DNA of 64,000 bases from an uncultured Bacteroidales bacterium (GCA_934692905.1 CAKUUM010000006.1:4268-68267); one strand, 5' to 3'. Positions 26,641 to 35,012 are shown, counted from the first letter of the stretch. The notes: a model not told the origin generated them from the letters alone. Numbers and translations are program-made.

Positions 26641-26775
26641 TTATCTATCCATAGGTGAAGTGCGGAGCCATGTACGGTGATTGCCATGGATGCTTTGCCA
26701 TTGGTCAGTGTTGTCAGGACGATATTGGTACAATTCGGGAGCGATGAGGATGGTGTAGTCCGTCAGGTCGTTCAA
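26641..26775 (-). pseudogene. Possible coding remnant or small TTG-start ORF
   Basis: Downstream of the glycosyltransferase gene the minus strand stays open in another frame to a TAA at 26643. It would encode 44 residues from a TTG (LNDLTDYTILIAPELYQYRP ... HRTWLRTSPMDR). The composition (two Trp, no Cys, no low complexity) looks like real protein, yet no ATG precedes it and the frame runs back into the upstream gene. It could be the tail of a decayed gene. I recognise no family. Confidence 0.25.
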
Positions 26776-26789
26776 CCTAAGAGATAACT

Positions 26790-28229
26790 TTATTTCATCT
26801 TGCGCAACAGGATATTCCCTCCTGCATCTACAGAATCTACAGGAAAAGCCTTGAGATAGTTATCCATTTGGGTATCAAAATAATACTCGTATTCGTATAT
26901 GCGTGAGAAATGAATAACATAGTCGCATGACTTTGCTTGTTTCCACGCTTTCTCTTTTGTAATCTCCAACGGACCACAGGCATAACCAACATCCGCCATA
27001 TTTGCAGGATGTAAATTGCACAGATAATTCAAGTATTGCAATCCCCCATGCGCTACCCAAACGGTCGCATCCTGCGGTACTAACTCATTGATGCGTTGTG
27101 CGATAGCCTTCTGTTCATTTTGCTGACGATTTTTGATATACCGTTTATAGACCCTATTTCTATAAGTAGAATAAACAGAGAGACTTACCATCAAACCTAT
27201 TCCCATATACAAGACTATTTTACACCATTTGTTCATGCTTAGTGTAGAGAGTATCGGAACAAGCAAAACACCAAAAGGAAGCAATAGTTGAAAATAATGC
27301 AACCCTCCCTGTACAAAGTAGAACTGCAAAGCAAAACCTCCTATGCCGAATATGCAAAATAACATTTCTCTCCATTTGTCCTGGCGAATGACAAGCGGAA
27401 GCATCAGGAGGGCAACATATACAATTGGTGCTATTCGGTTACAAAAATATAACAAGTTGTGTGCTATACAAGACAATTTGCCCGTTAAAGAACAATCCCA
27501 ACCTGCTAATTCCATAGTTGTTGTACCATAGCCGTTTAGCAGTATAGACGTAAAAATATTTTTGCCCCATATAAACCAGCATATCATCAATGGTATCACA
27601 TATCCTATACAGAACATTCCCGCTTTCTTCCATCTATTTTGGTCACAGAAAGCCACAATCAGATAGATAACCAACAGGCTATATCCGGCACCGAATTGCT
27701 TACATAAAAATGATGCACAGGCAAGTGTGCCAATATACAAGAAATGCCATATCGGTTTATCTTTCATTTTCAGTGCCAAGAAAGAGGCACACAGCCCATA
27801 AAACAATGTGGGCATCTCGAAGAGCACACAATTCCCCCATAACCAATGTATGCTCATTAAAAACAACCATGTTGTGAATAATGCGACTTTCTTAGACGCG
27901 CCGAACAAACAAGAAATCGCATAGATGAAATAAGCGCAACCTATTGAGAACAAATAGTGTACCACCAAGTAGAACGGGTAGCAACCATACGGAACATGGA
28001 ACAACCATTTCAGTGCCACCATCATATAGAACCACAATGGCGGGTAATTGAGATGGAGTGTTTTGTAAGGAACATATCCTTCATAAATACGTTCCATTTC
28101 TGTCAAGATAATAGCAGAATCCACATCAATTCCTATACGAAAAGAACCGATAATGGGAATGAGCAGAGAGGTTACTCCTGCAAATAGCAGCAGGTAGCGC
28201 AAAACGGTTGTAAATGTTTCTTTTTTCAT
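26790..28229 (-). CDS. Multi-spanning membrane glycosyltransferase (GT39/PMT-like)
   Basis: This 479-residue protein has about ten hydrophobic segments. The N-terminal loop carries IDVDSAIILTEMERIYEGYVPYKTLH with acidic residues, and NYPPLWFYMMVALKW, as in undecaprenyl- or dolichyl-phosphate-sugar-dependent GT-C enzymes. A soluble C-terminal part (NELVPQDATVWVAHGGLQYL) faces the periplasm. It starts within the ATGA overlap with the GT2 gene. With GT2 and GtrA this forms a typical lipid-linked sugar synthesis, flipping and transfer set. Confidence 0.75.
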   Translation of the reverse strand: MKKETFTTVLRYLLLFAGVTSLLIPIIGSFRIGIDVDSAIILTEMERIYEGYVPYKTLHLNYPPLWFYMMVALKWLFHVPYGCYPFYLVVHYLFSIGCAYFIYAISCLFGASKKVALFTTWLFLMSIHWLWGNCVLFEMPTLFYGLCASFLALKMKDKPIWHFLYIGTLACASFLCKQFGAGYSLLVIYLIVAFCDQNRWKKAGMFCIGYVIPLMICWFIWGKNIFTSILLNGYGTTTMELAGWDCSLTGKLSCIAHNLLYFCNRIAPIVYVALLMLPLVIRQDKWREMLFCIFGIGGFALQFYFVQGGLHYFQLLLPFGVLLVPILSTLSMNKWCKIVLYMGIGLMVSLSVYSTYRNRVYKRYIKNRQQNEQKAIAQRINELVPQDATVWVAHGGLQYLNYLCNLHPANMADVGYACGPLEITKEKAWKQAKSCDYVIHFSRIYEYEYYFDTQMDNYLKAFPVDSVDAGGNILLRKMK

Positions 28230-28945
28230 TTGAGAGATTTATTGATAGTTCGGAAATCGTGGAGGGCGTGGATGCCGATGCGGAAGATACGCCGCATGTT
28301 AATACTATTCACGCCACCCTGGCGGGGACGGAAGGTGATGGGGTACCATGCAATGCGCTCTTTGCGCTTCACCGCGATGGCTGACACTGCCACATTCGCA
28401 AGGAAGAAGTCGTCCGGTATATACCTCAGCACCTCCTTCAGGCGGGGTACGCTCATCAGTCGGAACGGGGTGTTGGCATCCCGCACCCACACATGGAACA
28501 TCAGCCACACCACCAGCCGTAAGGTCTTGGTGACAAACACACGACTTGCACCATCCTGCCGTCCGCCGCGGGTGCCGATTTGGAAATCGTATTCGTGGCG
28601 GTGCTCCCACATCTGCCAGAACTCTTCGGGTAGCGTTTGTCCATCACTATCCGTCTGAAACACAAAGTCGGCACCATGTTCGATAGCATACCGGTAAAGA
28701 TACAGGACGGTGGCGCCATGCCCCGAGTTGGGCTTGTCGATGGGTAGCAGACAGGGATACTGCGGCTGCAACTGCTCCATGATACGGAATGTGTCGTCCT
28801 TGCTGCCATCGTTGGCGATGACAAGGCGGGCGGTATTGCCTTCCGCGCAGATGCGCTCGCAGACGGTATGCCACTGACTGATAACGGTTTGGATATTATC
28901 CGCCTCATTGTAGGCGGGCATCACAAGATAGACTACGTCTTTCAT
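28226..28945 (-). CDS. GT2-family polyprenyl-phosphate glycosyltransferase
   Basis: The 239-residue GT-A enzyme begins MKDVVYLVMPAYNEADNIQT, with VIANDGSKDDTF, the metal-binding QTDSDGQ (97-103) and a C-terminal region without membrane hairpins. Close relatives load a sugar onto polyprenyl phosphate. It overlaps both neighbours by 4 bases (ATGA). Confidence 0.88.
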   Translation of the reverse strand: MKDVVYLVMPAYNEADNIQTVISQWHTVCERICAEGNTARLVIANDGSKDDTFRIMEQLQPQYPCLLPIDKPNSGHGATVLYLYRYAIEHGADFVFQTDSDGQTLPEEFWQMWEHRHEYDFQIGTRGGRQDGASRVFVTKTLRLVVWLMFHVWVRDANTPFRLMSVPRLKEVLRYIPDDFFLANVAVSAIAVKRKERIAWYPITFRPRQGGVNSINMRRIFRIGIHALHDFRTINKSLK

Positions 28946-29349
28946 GCTGATTGGGTTTTGAAGGTGATATATTTGTTAAGAAAGAATTGCACAAGGGCGA
29001 CGATAACAATAGTGAACAGTTTGCAAACCAACGGGTTAAGACCTGCGAGAGAGACCATGCTATAGAGCAGTCCCTCGCTGAGTGCCAAACCTGTGAGTCC
29101 GACTGCATAAAAGATGAGGAAGCGTTGGGTTGGCTTGTCCTTGACGCGGAAATTGAAGGAGCGGTTGAGGAAGAAACTGCAGAAGATGCCGCAGTGGACA
29201 CTGAGGATATTTGCCCACAAGTAGGGCATGAGGTCGAAGTGACACAGAAGGGTGTAGATGCCGAAGTCAAGGGCGGAACAGAAGCCGCCGATGAGTCCGT
29301 AGAGGATAAGGTTACGAAACCTAAAATACAGAGATACAATGGTTTGCAT
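28942..29349 (-). CDS. GtrA-family membrane protein
   Basis: This 135-residue, four-helix membrane protein shows the GtrA features LILYGLIGGFCSALDFGIYTLL, NRSFNFRV and a C-terminal KYITFK. GtrA proteins are associated with flipping polyprenyl-phosphate-sugars. It is first in the gtrA-GT2-GT-C set and lies 38 bases past the terminator of the structured RNA. No separate promoter is visible, so read-through from the RNA promoter or from further upstream is possible. Confidence 0.88.
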   Translation of the reverse strand: MQTIVSLYFRFRNLILYGLIGGFCSALDFGIYTLLCHFDLMPYLWANILSVHCGIFCSFFLNRSFNFRVKDKPTQRFLIFYAVGLTGLALSEGLLYSMVSLAGLNPLVCKLFTIVIVALVQFFLNKYITFKTQSA

Positions 29350-29386
29350 ATATCGTTTTCTATGTTGGAACTATCGGTAACAACAT

Positions 29387-29420
29387 AAAAAAAGCGTGGA
29401 AATCGACCGCTGTCGTTCCA
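29387..29420 (-). terminator. Rho-independent terminator of the structured RNA
   Basis: Minus strand: TGGAA/TTCCA and CGAC/GTCG stacked stem (29397-29420), then seven T residues after CGC (29393-29387). Confidence 0.85.
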
Positions 29421-29784
29421 TGTATAGAGGCTCTCGCATTGCCTTGCATCTTAGAACAGACAACGCGAAGCCCACGCAGATATAAGCCATGTTAAAACGC
29501 CAATCTACACATATCTAGTCATACCCAAACGGGTACTGCACAGATATGCACACGAAAACAAACGTGCCAAAGCACTCTTGTCACTGCAACAGGTACACGC
29601 CTGTTCTTCAAGCAGATTGGCGGAATATACTTATATCCCGTAGACGTCAATCGTTGCTATGCTCTGAAGATGCTTGAAATTTGCGAGATTTCTATACATC
29701 AGAACAAAGCGTCAATAAACGCCTTTTTATGTATATTGTGCGTGTGTTGTTATGTCGTATATGCGGCATAACACGCTCACTCAC
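29387..29784 (-). ncRNA. Structured non-coding RNA, about 400 nt, own promoter and terminator
   Basis: On the minus strand a promoter (29790-29821) is followed by a segment with no ORF and then a strong terminator (29387-29420). Between them six nested perfect helices form a rod: 29421-29428/29691-29698, 29432-29438/29682-29688, 29446-29452/29667-29673, 29461-29465/29652-29656, 29479-29486/29630-29637 and 29498-29506/29614-29622, 44 Watson-Crick pairs in all. The tip is branched: 29588-29593/29600-29605, and 29510-29516/29542-29548 enclosing 29522-29526/29531-29535. Upstream of the rod are GTTATG/CATAAC (29749-29772) and GCGT/ACGC (29709-29722) hairpins. The RNase P, tmRNA tag and SRP signatures are absent. 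A 6S or Bacteroidales-1-type RNA is the main alternative, though this is longer. Confidence 0.8.
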
Positions 29785-29789
29785 AAATG

Positions 29790-29821
29790 CAAAAGTACTA
29801 CAAAAATGGGAAATATGCAAA
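29790..29821 (-). promoter_or_regulatory. Promoter of the structured RNA
   Basis: Minus strand TTTG (29821-29818), exactly 20 bases, TACTTTTG (29797-29790). It is not followed by a start codon or ORF. Confidence 0.85.
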
Positions 29822-29840
29822 TGTTATTTGTAAATTGCAC

Positions 29841-29885
29841 AAAAAGAGGACACAATGAACATCAAGTGAATATGTCCATTGTGTC
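29841..29885 (-). terminator. Terminator of the efflux operon (after tolC-like gene)
   Basis: GACACAATG (29849-29857) pairs with CATTGTGTC (29877-29885), with a further ACAT/ATGT pairing inside. On the minus strand CCTCTTTTTG follows. Confidence 0.8.
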
Positions 29886-29886
29886 T

Positions 29887-29929
29887 ATATGGTAGAGGGA
29901 AAGTTCTAATATGGTAGAGGGGAAGTTCT
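29887..29929. repeat. Two-copy 22-base tandem repeat after the tolC-like stop
   Basis: ATATGGTAGAGGGAAAGTTC and ATATGGTAGAGGGGAAGTTC begin at 29887 and 29909, differing by one base. They lie between the stop codon and the terminator. Confidence 0.85.
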
Positions 29930-29933
29930 TCGG

Positions 29934-31244
29934 TTAGAGGGTGCCGGCGTAGAAGTGGAGGATGCGGAGGCGGAAGATGTAGTTGTAGTAGGCTTGGAGA
30001 TAAGCGGATTGGGCTTGGAGGTAGGAGGTCTTTGCTTCGCGGTATTCGTAAGCCGTGGTGCGGCCGGCATCGTACTTCTGCTCGGCATAGCGGAGGGCTT
30101 CGCGGGCGGAAGACTCGGACTTGGCAGCACTGATTTTCTCCTGTTGGGCAGCCAAGGCGTTGTAGTACGCCTGGTCTATGTCTTTGCGCAGGTCCTTCTT
30201 CTGCTGTTCAAGGTCAAGGCGTGCGTTCTCTACGGCAATCTTCTGCCGTTTCACCGCGGTGGTGGTCTGAAGGCGGTCGTAAATGGGTACGCTGAGACTC
30301 AGACCCACTGTGGAACTGAAGTTGTCGCCCATCTGCTGCCCAAAGGCGGCATTGTCCGCGCCCTGCATATCGTAGTAGCCCGTGCCGACAGAGGCTCCCG
30401 CGGAGATAGTGGGCGAGTAGGCGGACTTATAGCCCTTCAATGCGCTTTCGTTGGCTTGGATGGCGTATTCGAGTGCGCGTATCTCGGGGCGGTATGCGAG
30501 TGCCTGTTGATAGACATCATCGTTGTTCGGCAGGAGCCCGCCTTGCAGTTCTTCGGGAGCCGGCTCGACGATGTCGAAACGGTTGCAGTCAGTGAGTTCG
30601 ATGGCTTGGGCAAGGTCGAGGAGCGAGAGGCTGAGGGTGCTACGCTGCTGAATGACAGCGAGTTCCTCTTTGGCGGCTTGTGCCTGCAAGGACAGCAGTT
30701 CGCCTTCGGCAAGGCGTTGTGCGGCTACGAGTGCGGAGTCCTTGCGGAGTTTGATTTGTGTGTCTTCGAGTTGGCTTTCCGCCACGCGGAGCAGTTGCTT
30801 GTTGAGCAATACCTGCAGGAACATTGTGGAGATGTTCATCTTGATATTCAGCCTGATAGCCTCGAGGTCGGCTTCGGAGGACTGCATCGCTGCTTTCGCC
30901 TGGTCGATGTTGTACTTCATCTGCAAGCCGTCGAAAAGGACGATGTTCGCCGAGAGGTTGAAGGAGGTCTGCGAGGAGTTTTGCGGGCGGCTGATATTGT
31001 CCGCGCCCGTGGAGCGTCCGAAGACCCAGTTCTGACCGACATAGCCGCTGATGCTCGGCGAGATGTTCGCCTTGGCTTGCGTGTACTGGAGCCGCTGGGA
31101 AGCGTATTGGTTGCCCTGCCTGCGGACAGAGAGACTGTTGGTGAGGGCGGAGTCAATACATTGTCCTAATGTTAGTTCTATACAGAATGTGCTATGCATA
31201 ATGCACAATGCGGCAAGGAGGAAGAAAAGGCGTTTCATAGACAT
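29934..31244 (-). CDS. TolC-family outer-membrane efflux protein
   Basis: The 436-residue protein has a signal peptide (about 1-22) and two OEP repeats with the long alternating coiled-coil helices typical of TolC (for example LRLNIKMNISTMFLQVLLNK and RLDLEQQKKDLRKDIDQAYY). It provides the outer-membrane duct for the HlyD/MacB-type pump encoded upstream; the gap to the HlyD gene is 2 bases. Residues 12-22 of the signal peptide (ALCIMHSTFCI region) are encoded by an AATGCACAATG-type word repeat (31191-31213). Confidence 0.92.
   Translation of the reverse strand: MSMKRLFFLLAALCIMHSTFCIELTLGQCIDSALTNSLSVRRQGNQYASQRLQYTQAKANISPSISGYVGQNWVFGRSTGADNISRPQNSSQTSFNLSANIVLFDGLQMKYNIDQAKAAMQSSEADLEAIRLNIKMNISTMFLQVLLNKQLLRVAESQLEDTQIKLRKDSALVAAQRLAEGELLSLQAQAAKEELAVIQQRSTLSLSLLDLAQAIELTDCNRFDIVEPAPEELQGGLLPNNDDVYQQALAYRPEIRALEYAIQANESALKGYKSAYSPTISAGASVGTGYYDMQGADNAAFGQQMGDNFSSTVGLSLSVPIYDRLQTTTAVKRQKIAVENARLDLEQQKKDLRKDIDQAYYNALAAQQEKISAAKSESSAREALRYAEQKYDAGRTTAYEYREAKTSYLQAQSAYLQAYYNYIFRLRILHFYAGTL
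31191..31213. repeat. Word repeat encoding part of a signal peptide
   Basis: GCTATGCATAATGCACAATG belongs to the same family as 4203-4242 and 11405-11439. It is translated in the hydrophobic core of the TolC-like signal peptide. Confidence 0.6.
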
Positions 31245-31246
31245 TC

Positions 31247-32341
31247 TTATTTCTGGTTGCCGCGAATGATGTCACCCTGACGGAGACCCGAGGTGACTTC
31301 GATGTTCATGCCGTCGGAGAGTCCGGTGGTGATGGCACGGCGGTCGAAAGTCTGCGTGACGGTGTCGGTGAAGAGTTGGACAAAGGCTTGGTCGCCTTCC
31401 ATCTCCACGGTGGATTCGGGTATGGAGAGTACGCCGAGGCGTTCGGCAAGGACGATTTCGGCATTGGCACTATACCCCGCGCGCACCACGATGCTGTCGG
31501 GAATGGACGCGGCACCCTTGATTTCGAACATCATCGCCCCGTTCTGCTCCGTGCCTTTGGGCGATATATACTCCAAGCAGGCGGTGAAGCGCCGGTCGTT
31601 GAGGGCTCCGATAAGCAAGTCCATGCGCATGCCTTCGCGCAGTTTGCCCACCTCGGTCTCGTCGATATTGCCGACGAAAAGGAGGTCCTGCATATCGGCA
31701 ACGGTGGCGATGGTGGTGCCATCGTTGAAAGTGTTGCTTTGGATGACCGAGTTGCCGACTTTGACAGGCACGTTGAGAATGGTGCCCGTGATTGTGGCAC
31801 GCACTATGGTGTTGGTAAAGCCCTTTGCGTCAGCCTTTTGCGCTACCCCGTCGCGGGTGATACTGAGGTTGTCGATGGCGGCTTGCAGTTCCTCAAGGTC
31901 GGAGGCGTAGCGCAGTCGGGAGGTCTCGAAAGTCTCCTGCGCCACCACACCCTGCGCGAGCAGCGAGGAGTCGCGTTGATAGACCTTGCGCGAGTTGTCG
32001 GCGTTGTATTGCGCGAGACGCACCCGCGACTCGGCAGCATTGAGTTGGCTCATGTCGGGAATGACCTTTATCTTGGCAATGGCATCGCCCGCCTTGACCT
32101 TGTCGCCCGCCTGCTTGTAGAGTTCGGCGATGATGCCGGAAATCTGCGGTTTGATTTCGACCTCGTCGCGGGGTTGCACCTTGCCTGTTACAATGGTGCG
32201 CTTCTGTATGTTGCCCGTGGTGACGGTGATTTGTTCGTACACGACGGGTTCGGGACGCGAACGCTGCCACAACCAGACAAAGACACCTGCCACAAGAATG
32301 GCGATGAGCGTCAGGATAATCCATTTCTTTGCTTGTTTCAT
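31247..32341 (-). CDS. HlyD/MacA-type periplasmic adaptor subunit
   Basis: The 364-residue protein has an N-terminal membrane anchor (WIILTLIAILVAGVFVWLW), the biotinyl-lipoyl halves VEIKPQISGIIAELYKQAGDKVKAGDAIAKI (about 60-92) and the returning strand near TGTILNVPVKVGNSV, an intervening coiled coil (about 95-160), and beta-barrel/membrane-proximal domains. It links the inner-membrane MacB-like permeases to the TolC-like channel. It is separated from the rest of the pump genes by the Fic gene and a 253-base gap. Confidence 0.92.
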   Translation of the reverse strand: MKQAKKWIILTLIAILVAGVFVWLWQRSRPEPVVYEQITVTTGNIQKRTIVTGKVQPRDEVEIKPQISGIIAELYKQAGDKVKAGDAIAKIKVIPDMSQLNAAESRVRLAQYNADNSRKVYQRDSSLLAQGVVAQETFETSRLRYASDLEELQAAIDNLSITRDGVAQKADAKGFTNTIVRATITGTILNVPVKVGNSVIQSNTFNDGTTIATVADMQDLLFVGNIDETEVGKLREGMRMDLLIGALNDRRFTACLEYISPKGTEQNGAMMFEIKGAASIPDSIVVRAGYSANAEIVLAERLGVLSIPESTVEMEGDQAFVQLFTDTVTQTFDRRAITTGLSDGMNIEVTSGLRQGDIIRGNQK

Positions 32342-32464
32342 ATTGCTTGTTTGGAGTAAGGAGCAAGGAATAAGGAAAAAAGACTTATTACCGTTGCTCG
32401 AGGGTTGTTGTTATGCGGTGGGTTGATGGGTTGTTTTGTTTTGGCAAATGTTAATGATGTTATA

Positions 32465-32511
32465 TGCGTATCGGTTGCCTATGGGTTGCGTATCCCTTGC
32501 GCATCCCTTGC
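32465..32511. repeat. TTGCCTAT/CCCTTGCGCAT word repeat
   Basis: Successive 9- to 11-base units (TTGCCTATGGG, TTGCGTATCCC, TTGCGCATCCC). The 21 bases at 32491-32511 are identical to 56955-56975. Confidence 0.85.
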
Positions 32512-32594
32512 TGTTTGGCACGAGGATGAAACTGGGATAGAAGCATCGAATTTTAACATAATTTGCATATTTATAAAGAACGGATAGAATCGTA

Positions 32595-33665
32595 TCAAAC
32601 GGATGGTGTGATGATGACCCGCCAACCTCCATCGGCTTGCCGCTCGACGTAGTTCTTGTCCAACAGTTGGGTGAGCAGTTTGCGTATGGCAGTTTTGCTG
32701 ATGCCTATTTCCTGCTGTATTTCGTCCTGCGTGAGGGTCGGGCGCGTTTGCATAAGTCGCAGTATAGCAGCATAGTTAGGGGTTCGGAACTCTATCATCT
32801 CGCCGTCATACCACCACGTATTTTCGTTGCGGCGGGTGACGAAAAGATAGTCGTTGTACACCTCTGTTGCCACCAACCCTTGGAAGTAACGCAGGAAGGG
32901 GGCAATGTCGGTGATTTGGGCGTGCGCGCCGTCGCTCGGGGAGGAGCCGACGAGCATGTCCGTCTGGTGAAGCGCATCCAAGTAGTCCTGCTTGTGGCGG
33001 CTGCGCACTACAATCATAGGCAGTCCGTGGCGCGCGAGGATGTAGTTGACCATCAGGCGCGCGATGCGTCCGTTGCCGTCCTCAAAGGGGTGGATGCGGA
33101 TATAGCGATAGTGGAACAGGGCAGCCAACTCGACGGGGGTGAGTCTGCCCGCCTCTTCGGCAGCGTTGTACCAATTGACGAGGTCGGTCATGAGGGCGGG
33201 CGTCTCTTCGGGCGAGGCGTACTCGAAGCGGTCGCCGTAGCGGGTGATGACCGAATTGGGGCGCGTCTTGTACTGCCCCGCGTGTATGATGTAGGAGGTT
33301 TGCAAGCCCGTGGGCAACTGGCGATAGACGGTGTAGTCTTCACGCAGAAGGGTCTGGTGGAGGGTGCGAATGAAGGTCTGCGTGAGCGGCATGTCACGGA
33401 GGGTCGCCTCCTCGGACATCATGCGCAGTCCGACGTTGCTTGCCGTCATCTCCTGTATATCGCGGACGGTGGCTTCGCCGACGACTTTGCCAAAAAGCAG
33501 GAGGATTTCGGTCTGACCATAGGTGAGGGTGTTTCCTTCGATGTGGTTGCTGTTATAGTTGTAGTCGATGGTGAAGCGGCGGCTAAGACGCTCTTTGTCC
33601 CTTTCGGAGAGGGGCTGAATGTCCTGCCACGATTGAAATGCCTTTTTGAGAGTTACCTGCGACAT
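32595..33665 (-). CDS. Fic-domain AMPylase with N-terminal inhibitory motif and C-terminal winged helix
   Basis: The 356-residue protein carries the Fic active site HPFEDGNGR (192-200), which transfers AMP from ATP to protein hydroxyls. SNHIEGN (39-45) fits the inhibitory-helix motif S/T-x-x-x-E-G/N of class II Fic proteins. Residues 290-350 (TLTQDEIQQEIGISKTAIRKLLTQLLDK) form a winged helix-turn-helix. The complete motif predicts an active, self-restrained enzyme whose HTH may bind its own promoter; a near-perfect palindrome lies 19 bases upstream. It sits between the permease and adaptor genes of an efflux operon, an unusual place. Confidence 0.93.
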   Translation of the reverse strand: MSQVTLKKAFQSWQDIQPLSERDKERLSRRFTIDYNYNSNHIEGNTLTYGQTEILLLFGKVVGEATVRDIQEMTASNVGLRMMSEEATLRDMPLTQTFIRTLHQTLLREDYTVYRQLPTGLQTSYIIHAGQYKTRPNSVITRYGDRFEYASPEETPALMTDLVNWYNAAEEAGRLTPVELAALFHYRYIRIHPFEDGNGRIARLMVNYILARHGLPMIVVRSRHKQDYLDALHQTDMLVGSSPSDGAHAQITDIAPFLRYFQGLVATEVYNDYLFVTRRNENTWWYDGEMIEFRTPNYAAILRLMQTRPTLTQDEIQQEIGISKTAIRKLLTQLLDKNYVERQADGGWRVIITPSV

Positions 33666-33671
33666 GATGCA

Positions 33672-33701
33672 GTTATACTAAATGGTTATACATGTGTAAC
33701 C
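33672..33701. promoter_or_regulatory. Candidate operator upstream of the Fic gene
   Basis: GGTTATACATGTGTAACC (33684-33701) is an 18-base palindrome with one non-matching pair. A further GTTATAC (33672-33678) gives three related half-sites, 7-36 bases before the Fic ATG. No consensus promoter was found here; TAACTTTTG nearby has one extra base. Confidence 0.5.
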
Positions 33702-33773
33702 TTTTTACTACAAAAGTTATGCCATAATATGCGAGAATGGCGGTTGTAGGTATATTATGGGGGCGTTTTGGGG

Positions 33774-35012
33774 TCATTCTTCACTGAGGGCTTCGATGGG
33801 TTTGATGGAGAGGGCACGGGAGGAGGGGAGGAGTCCGGCGAGCAAGCCGATGAGTATCAGCAGGATAAGGGCGCAGACAGCCACCGAGAAACTGACCTGC
33901 ATGGTGCCGAACATCTCGTTGTCCTTCAGCAGCATGCCCGCCAACTGCACTACGCCGACGCCTGCGACGATGCCGAGGACACCCGCGAGGAAGGTGAGGA
34001 GGGTGCTTTCTGCCAGTATCTGGCGGACGATGACGCGCGGACTCGCCCCGAGGGCGCGGCGGATACCAATCTCTTTGGTGCGCTCGCGGACCGTGACCAG
34101 CATGATGTTGCTGACGCCCACGGCACCCGAGATGAGCGTGCCGATGCCGACCAGCCAGATGAGGAGGGTGAGTCCGAGCATGAGGTAGTTGACGGACTTG
34201 AATTGCTCCTCCATATTCATAGACCATGTGGCGCGTTGGTCATCGGGCGCGACGGAATGGAGTTGTTTCAGGGTGGATTTGATTTCGTCTTCGACAAGGC
34301 TGACGGGCGTATTGGGTTTGGCTGTTGCCATAATCATGTCGATATTCTCGCCGAAATTGTACACCTGTTGGAGGGTGGTGAGGGGCAGAACGACTTGCTC
34401 GTCGGGGTGCCCGCCGATGTATATGTCCATTGTGGCTTTGCGGCGCACACCAATAATGCGATACTGGATACTGCCCACACGGAGCATGCGCCCCGTGACA
34501 TCGCCGCCCTCGGGGAAGAGTTCGCGGTAAACACGATTGCCAATGACGCAGACTTTGCGACGCTCGCCGAGGTCGATGTCGTTGACATTGCGCCCGTAGA
34601 GAATGGGGATGTACATCACTTTGGGGAAGTCGGGGGACACGCCGAGGATGCTATAGGAACCTTTGCGGTCGCCGTAGCGGACGTTGTTATCCCACTCGCC
34701 TTTGAAACTGACGGCTGACACGACATCGGCACTCGGGGCTTCGCGGCGGAGGACGGGGAGGTCGCTATTGACGATGTCCCATTGACGACCTTTCTGCAGA
34801 CCTTTGTAGGGAAGGCTGGTGGCGGAGGTGCCGATGAAGGTGGAGTTGGTCGCCAAGCCCTCGACATGCGACCACACGGCGGACTTGAGCGAGTCGCCCA
34901 TCGAGACCAACGCCAGCAGAATCATCATGCCCCAGAAGACGCCGAAGCCCGTGAGGAGACTGCGGGAGCGGTTCTTGGAGATGGTGAGCCATATTTCGTT
35001 GAAGAAGTCCAT
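33774..35012 (-). CDS. MacB/FtsX-like ABC transporter permease (second)
   Basis: The 412-residue permease has the MacB topology: one N-terminal TM (SLLTGFGVFWGMMILLALVSM), a large periplasmic MacB_PCD domain (about 45-270), then three TMs (LMLGLTLLIWLVGIGTLISGAVGVSNIML, LTFLAGVLGIVAGVGVVQLAG, the last near 385-405). FtsX signatures VRERTKEIGIRRALGA and the tail IKPIEALSEE are present. It begins 3 bases after its paralogue and would form a heteromeric pump with it. Confidence 0.92.
   Translation of the reverse strand: MDFFNEIWLTISKNRSRSLLTGFGVFWGMMILLALVSMGDSLKSAVWSHVEGLATNSTFIGTSATSLPYKGLQKGRQWDIVNSDLPVLRREAPSADVVSAVSFKGEWDNNVRYGDRKGSYSILGVSPDFPKVMYIPILYGRNVNDIDLGERRKVCVIGNRVYRELFPEGGDVTGRMLRVGSIQYRIIGVRRKATMDIYIGGHPDEQVVLPLTTLQQVYNFGENIDMIMATAKPNTPVSLVEDEIKSTLKQLHSVAPDDQRATWSMNMEEQFKSVNYLMLGLTLLIWLVGIGTLISGAVGVSNIMLVTVRERTKEIGIRRALGASPRVIVRQILAESTLLTFLAGVLGIVAGVGVVQLAGMLLKDNEMFGTMQVSFSVAVCALILLILIGLLAGLLPSSRALSIKPIEALSEE

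Noticed and set aside
29387..29784. tmRNA or RNase P RNA as the identity of the structured RNA
   Set aside because: No tag reading frame, no tRNA-like acceptor end with T-loop, and none of the conserved RNase P P4-strand sequences can be found on either strand.
29955..31169. 404-codon plus-strand ORF opposite the tolC-like gene
   Set aside because: Shadow of the minus-strand frame, Gly/Val/Leu-rich, no recognisable domain or promoter.
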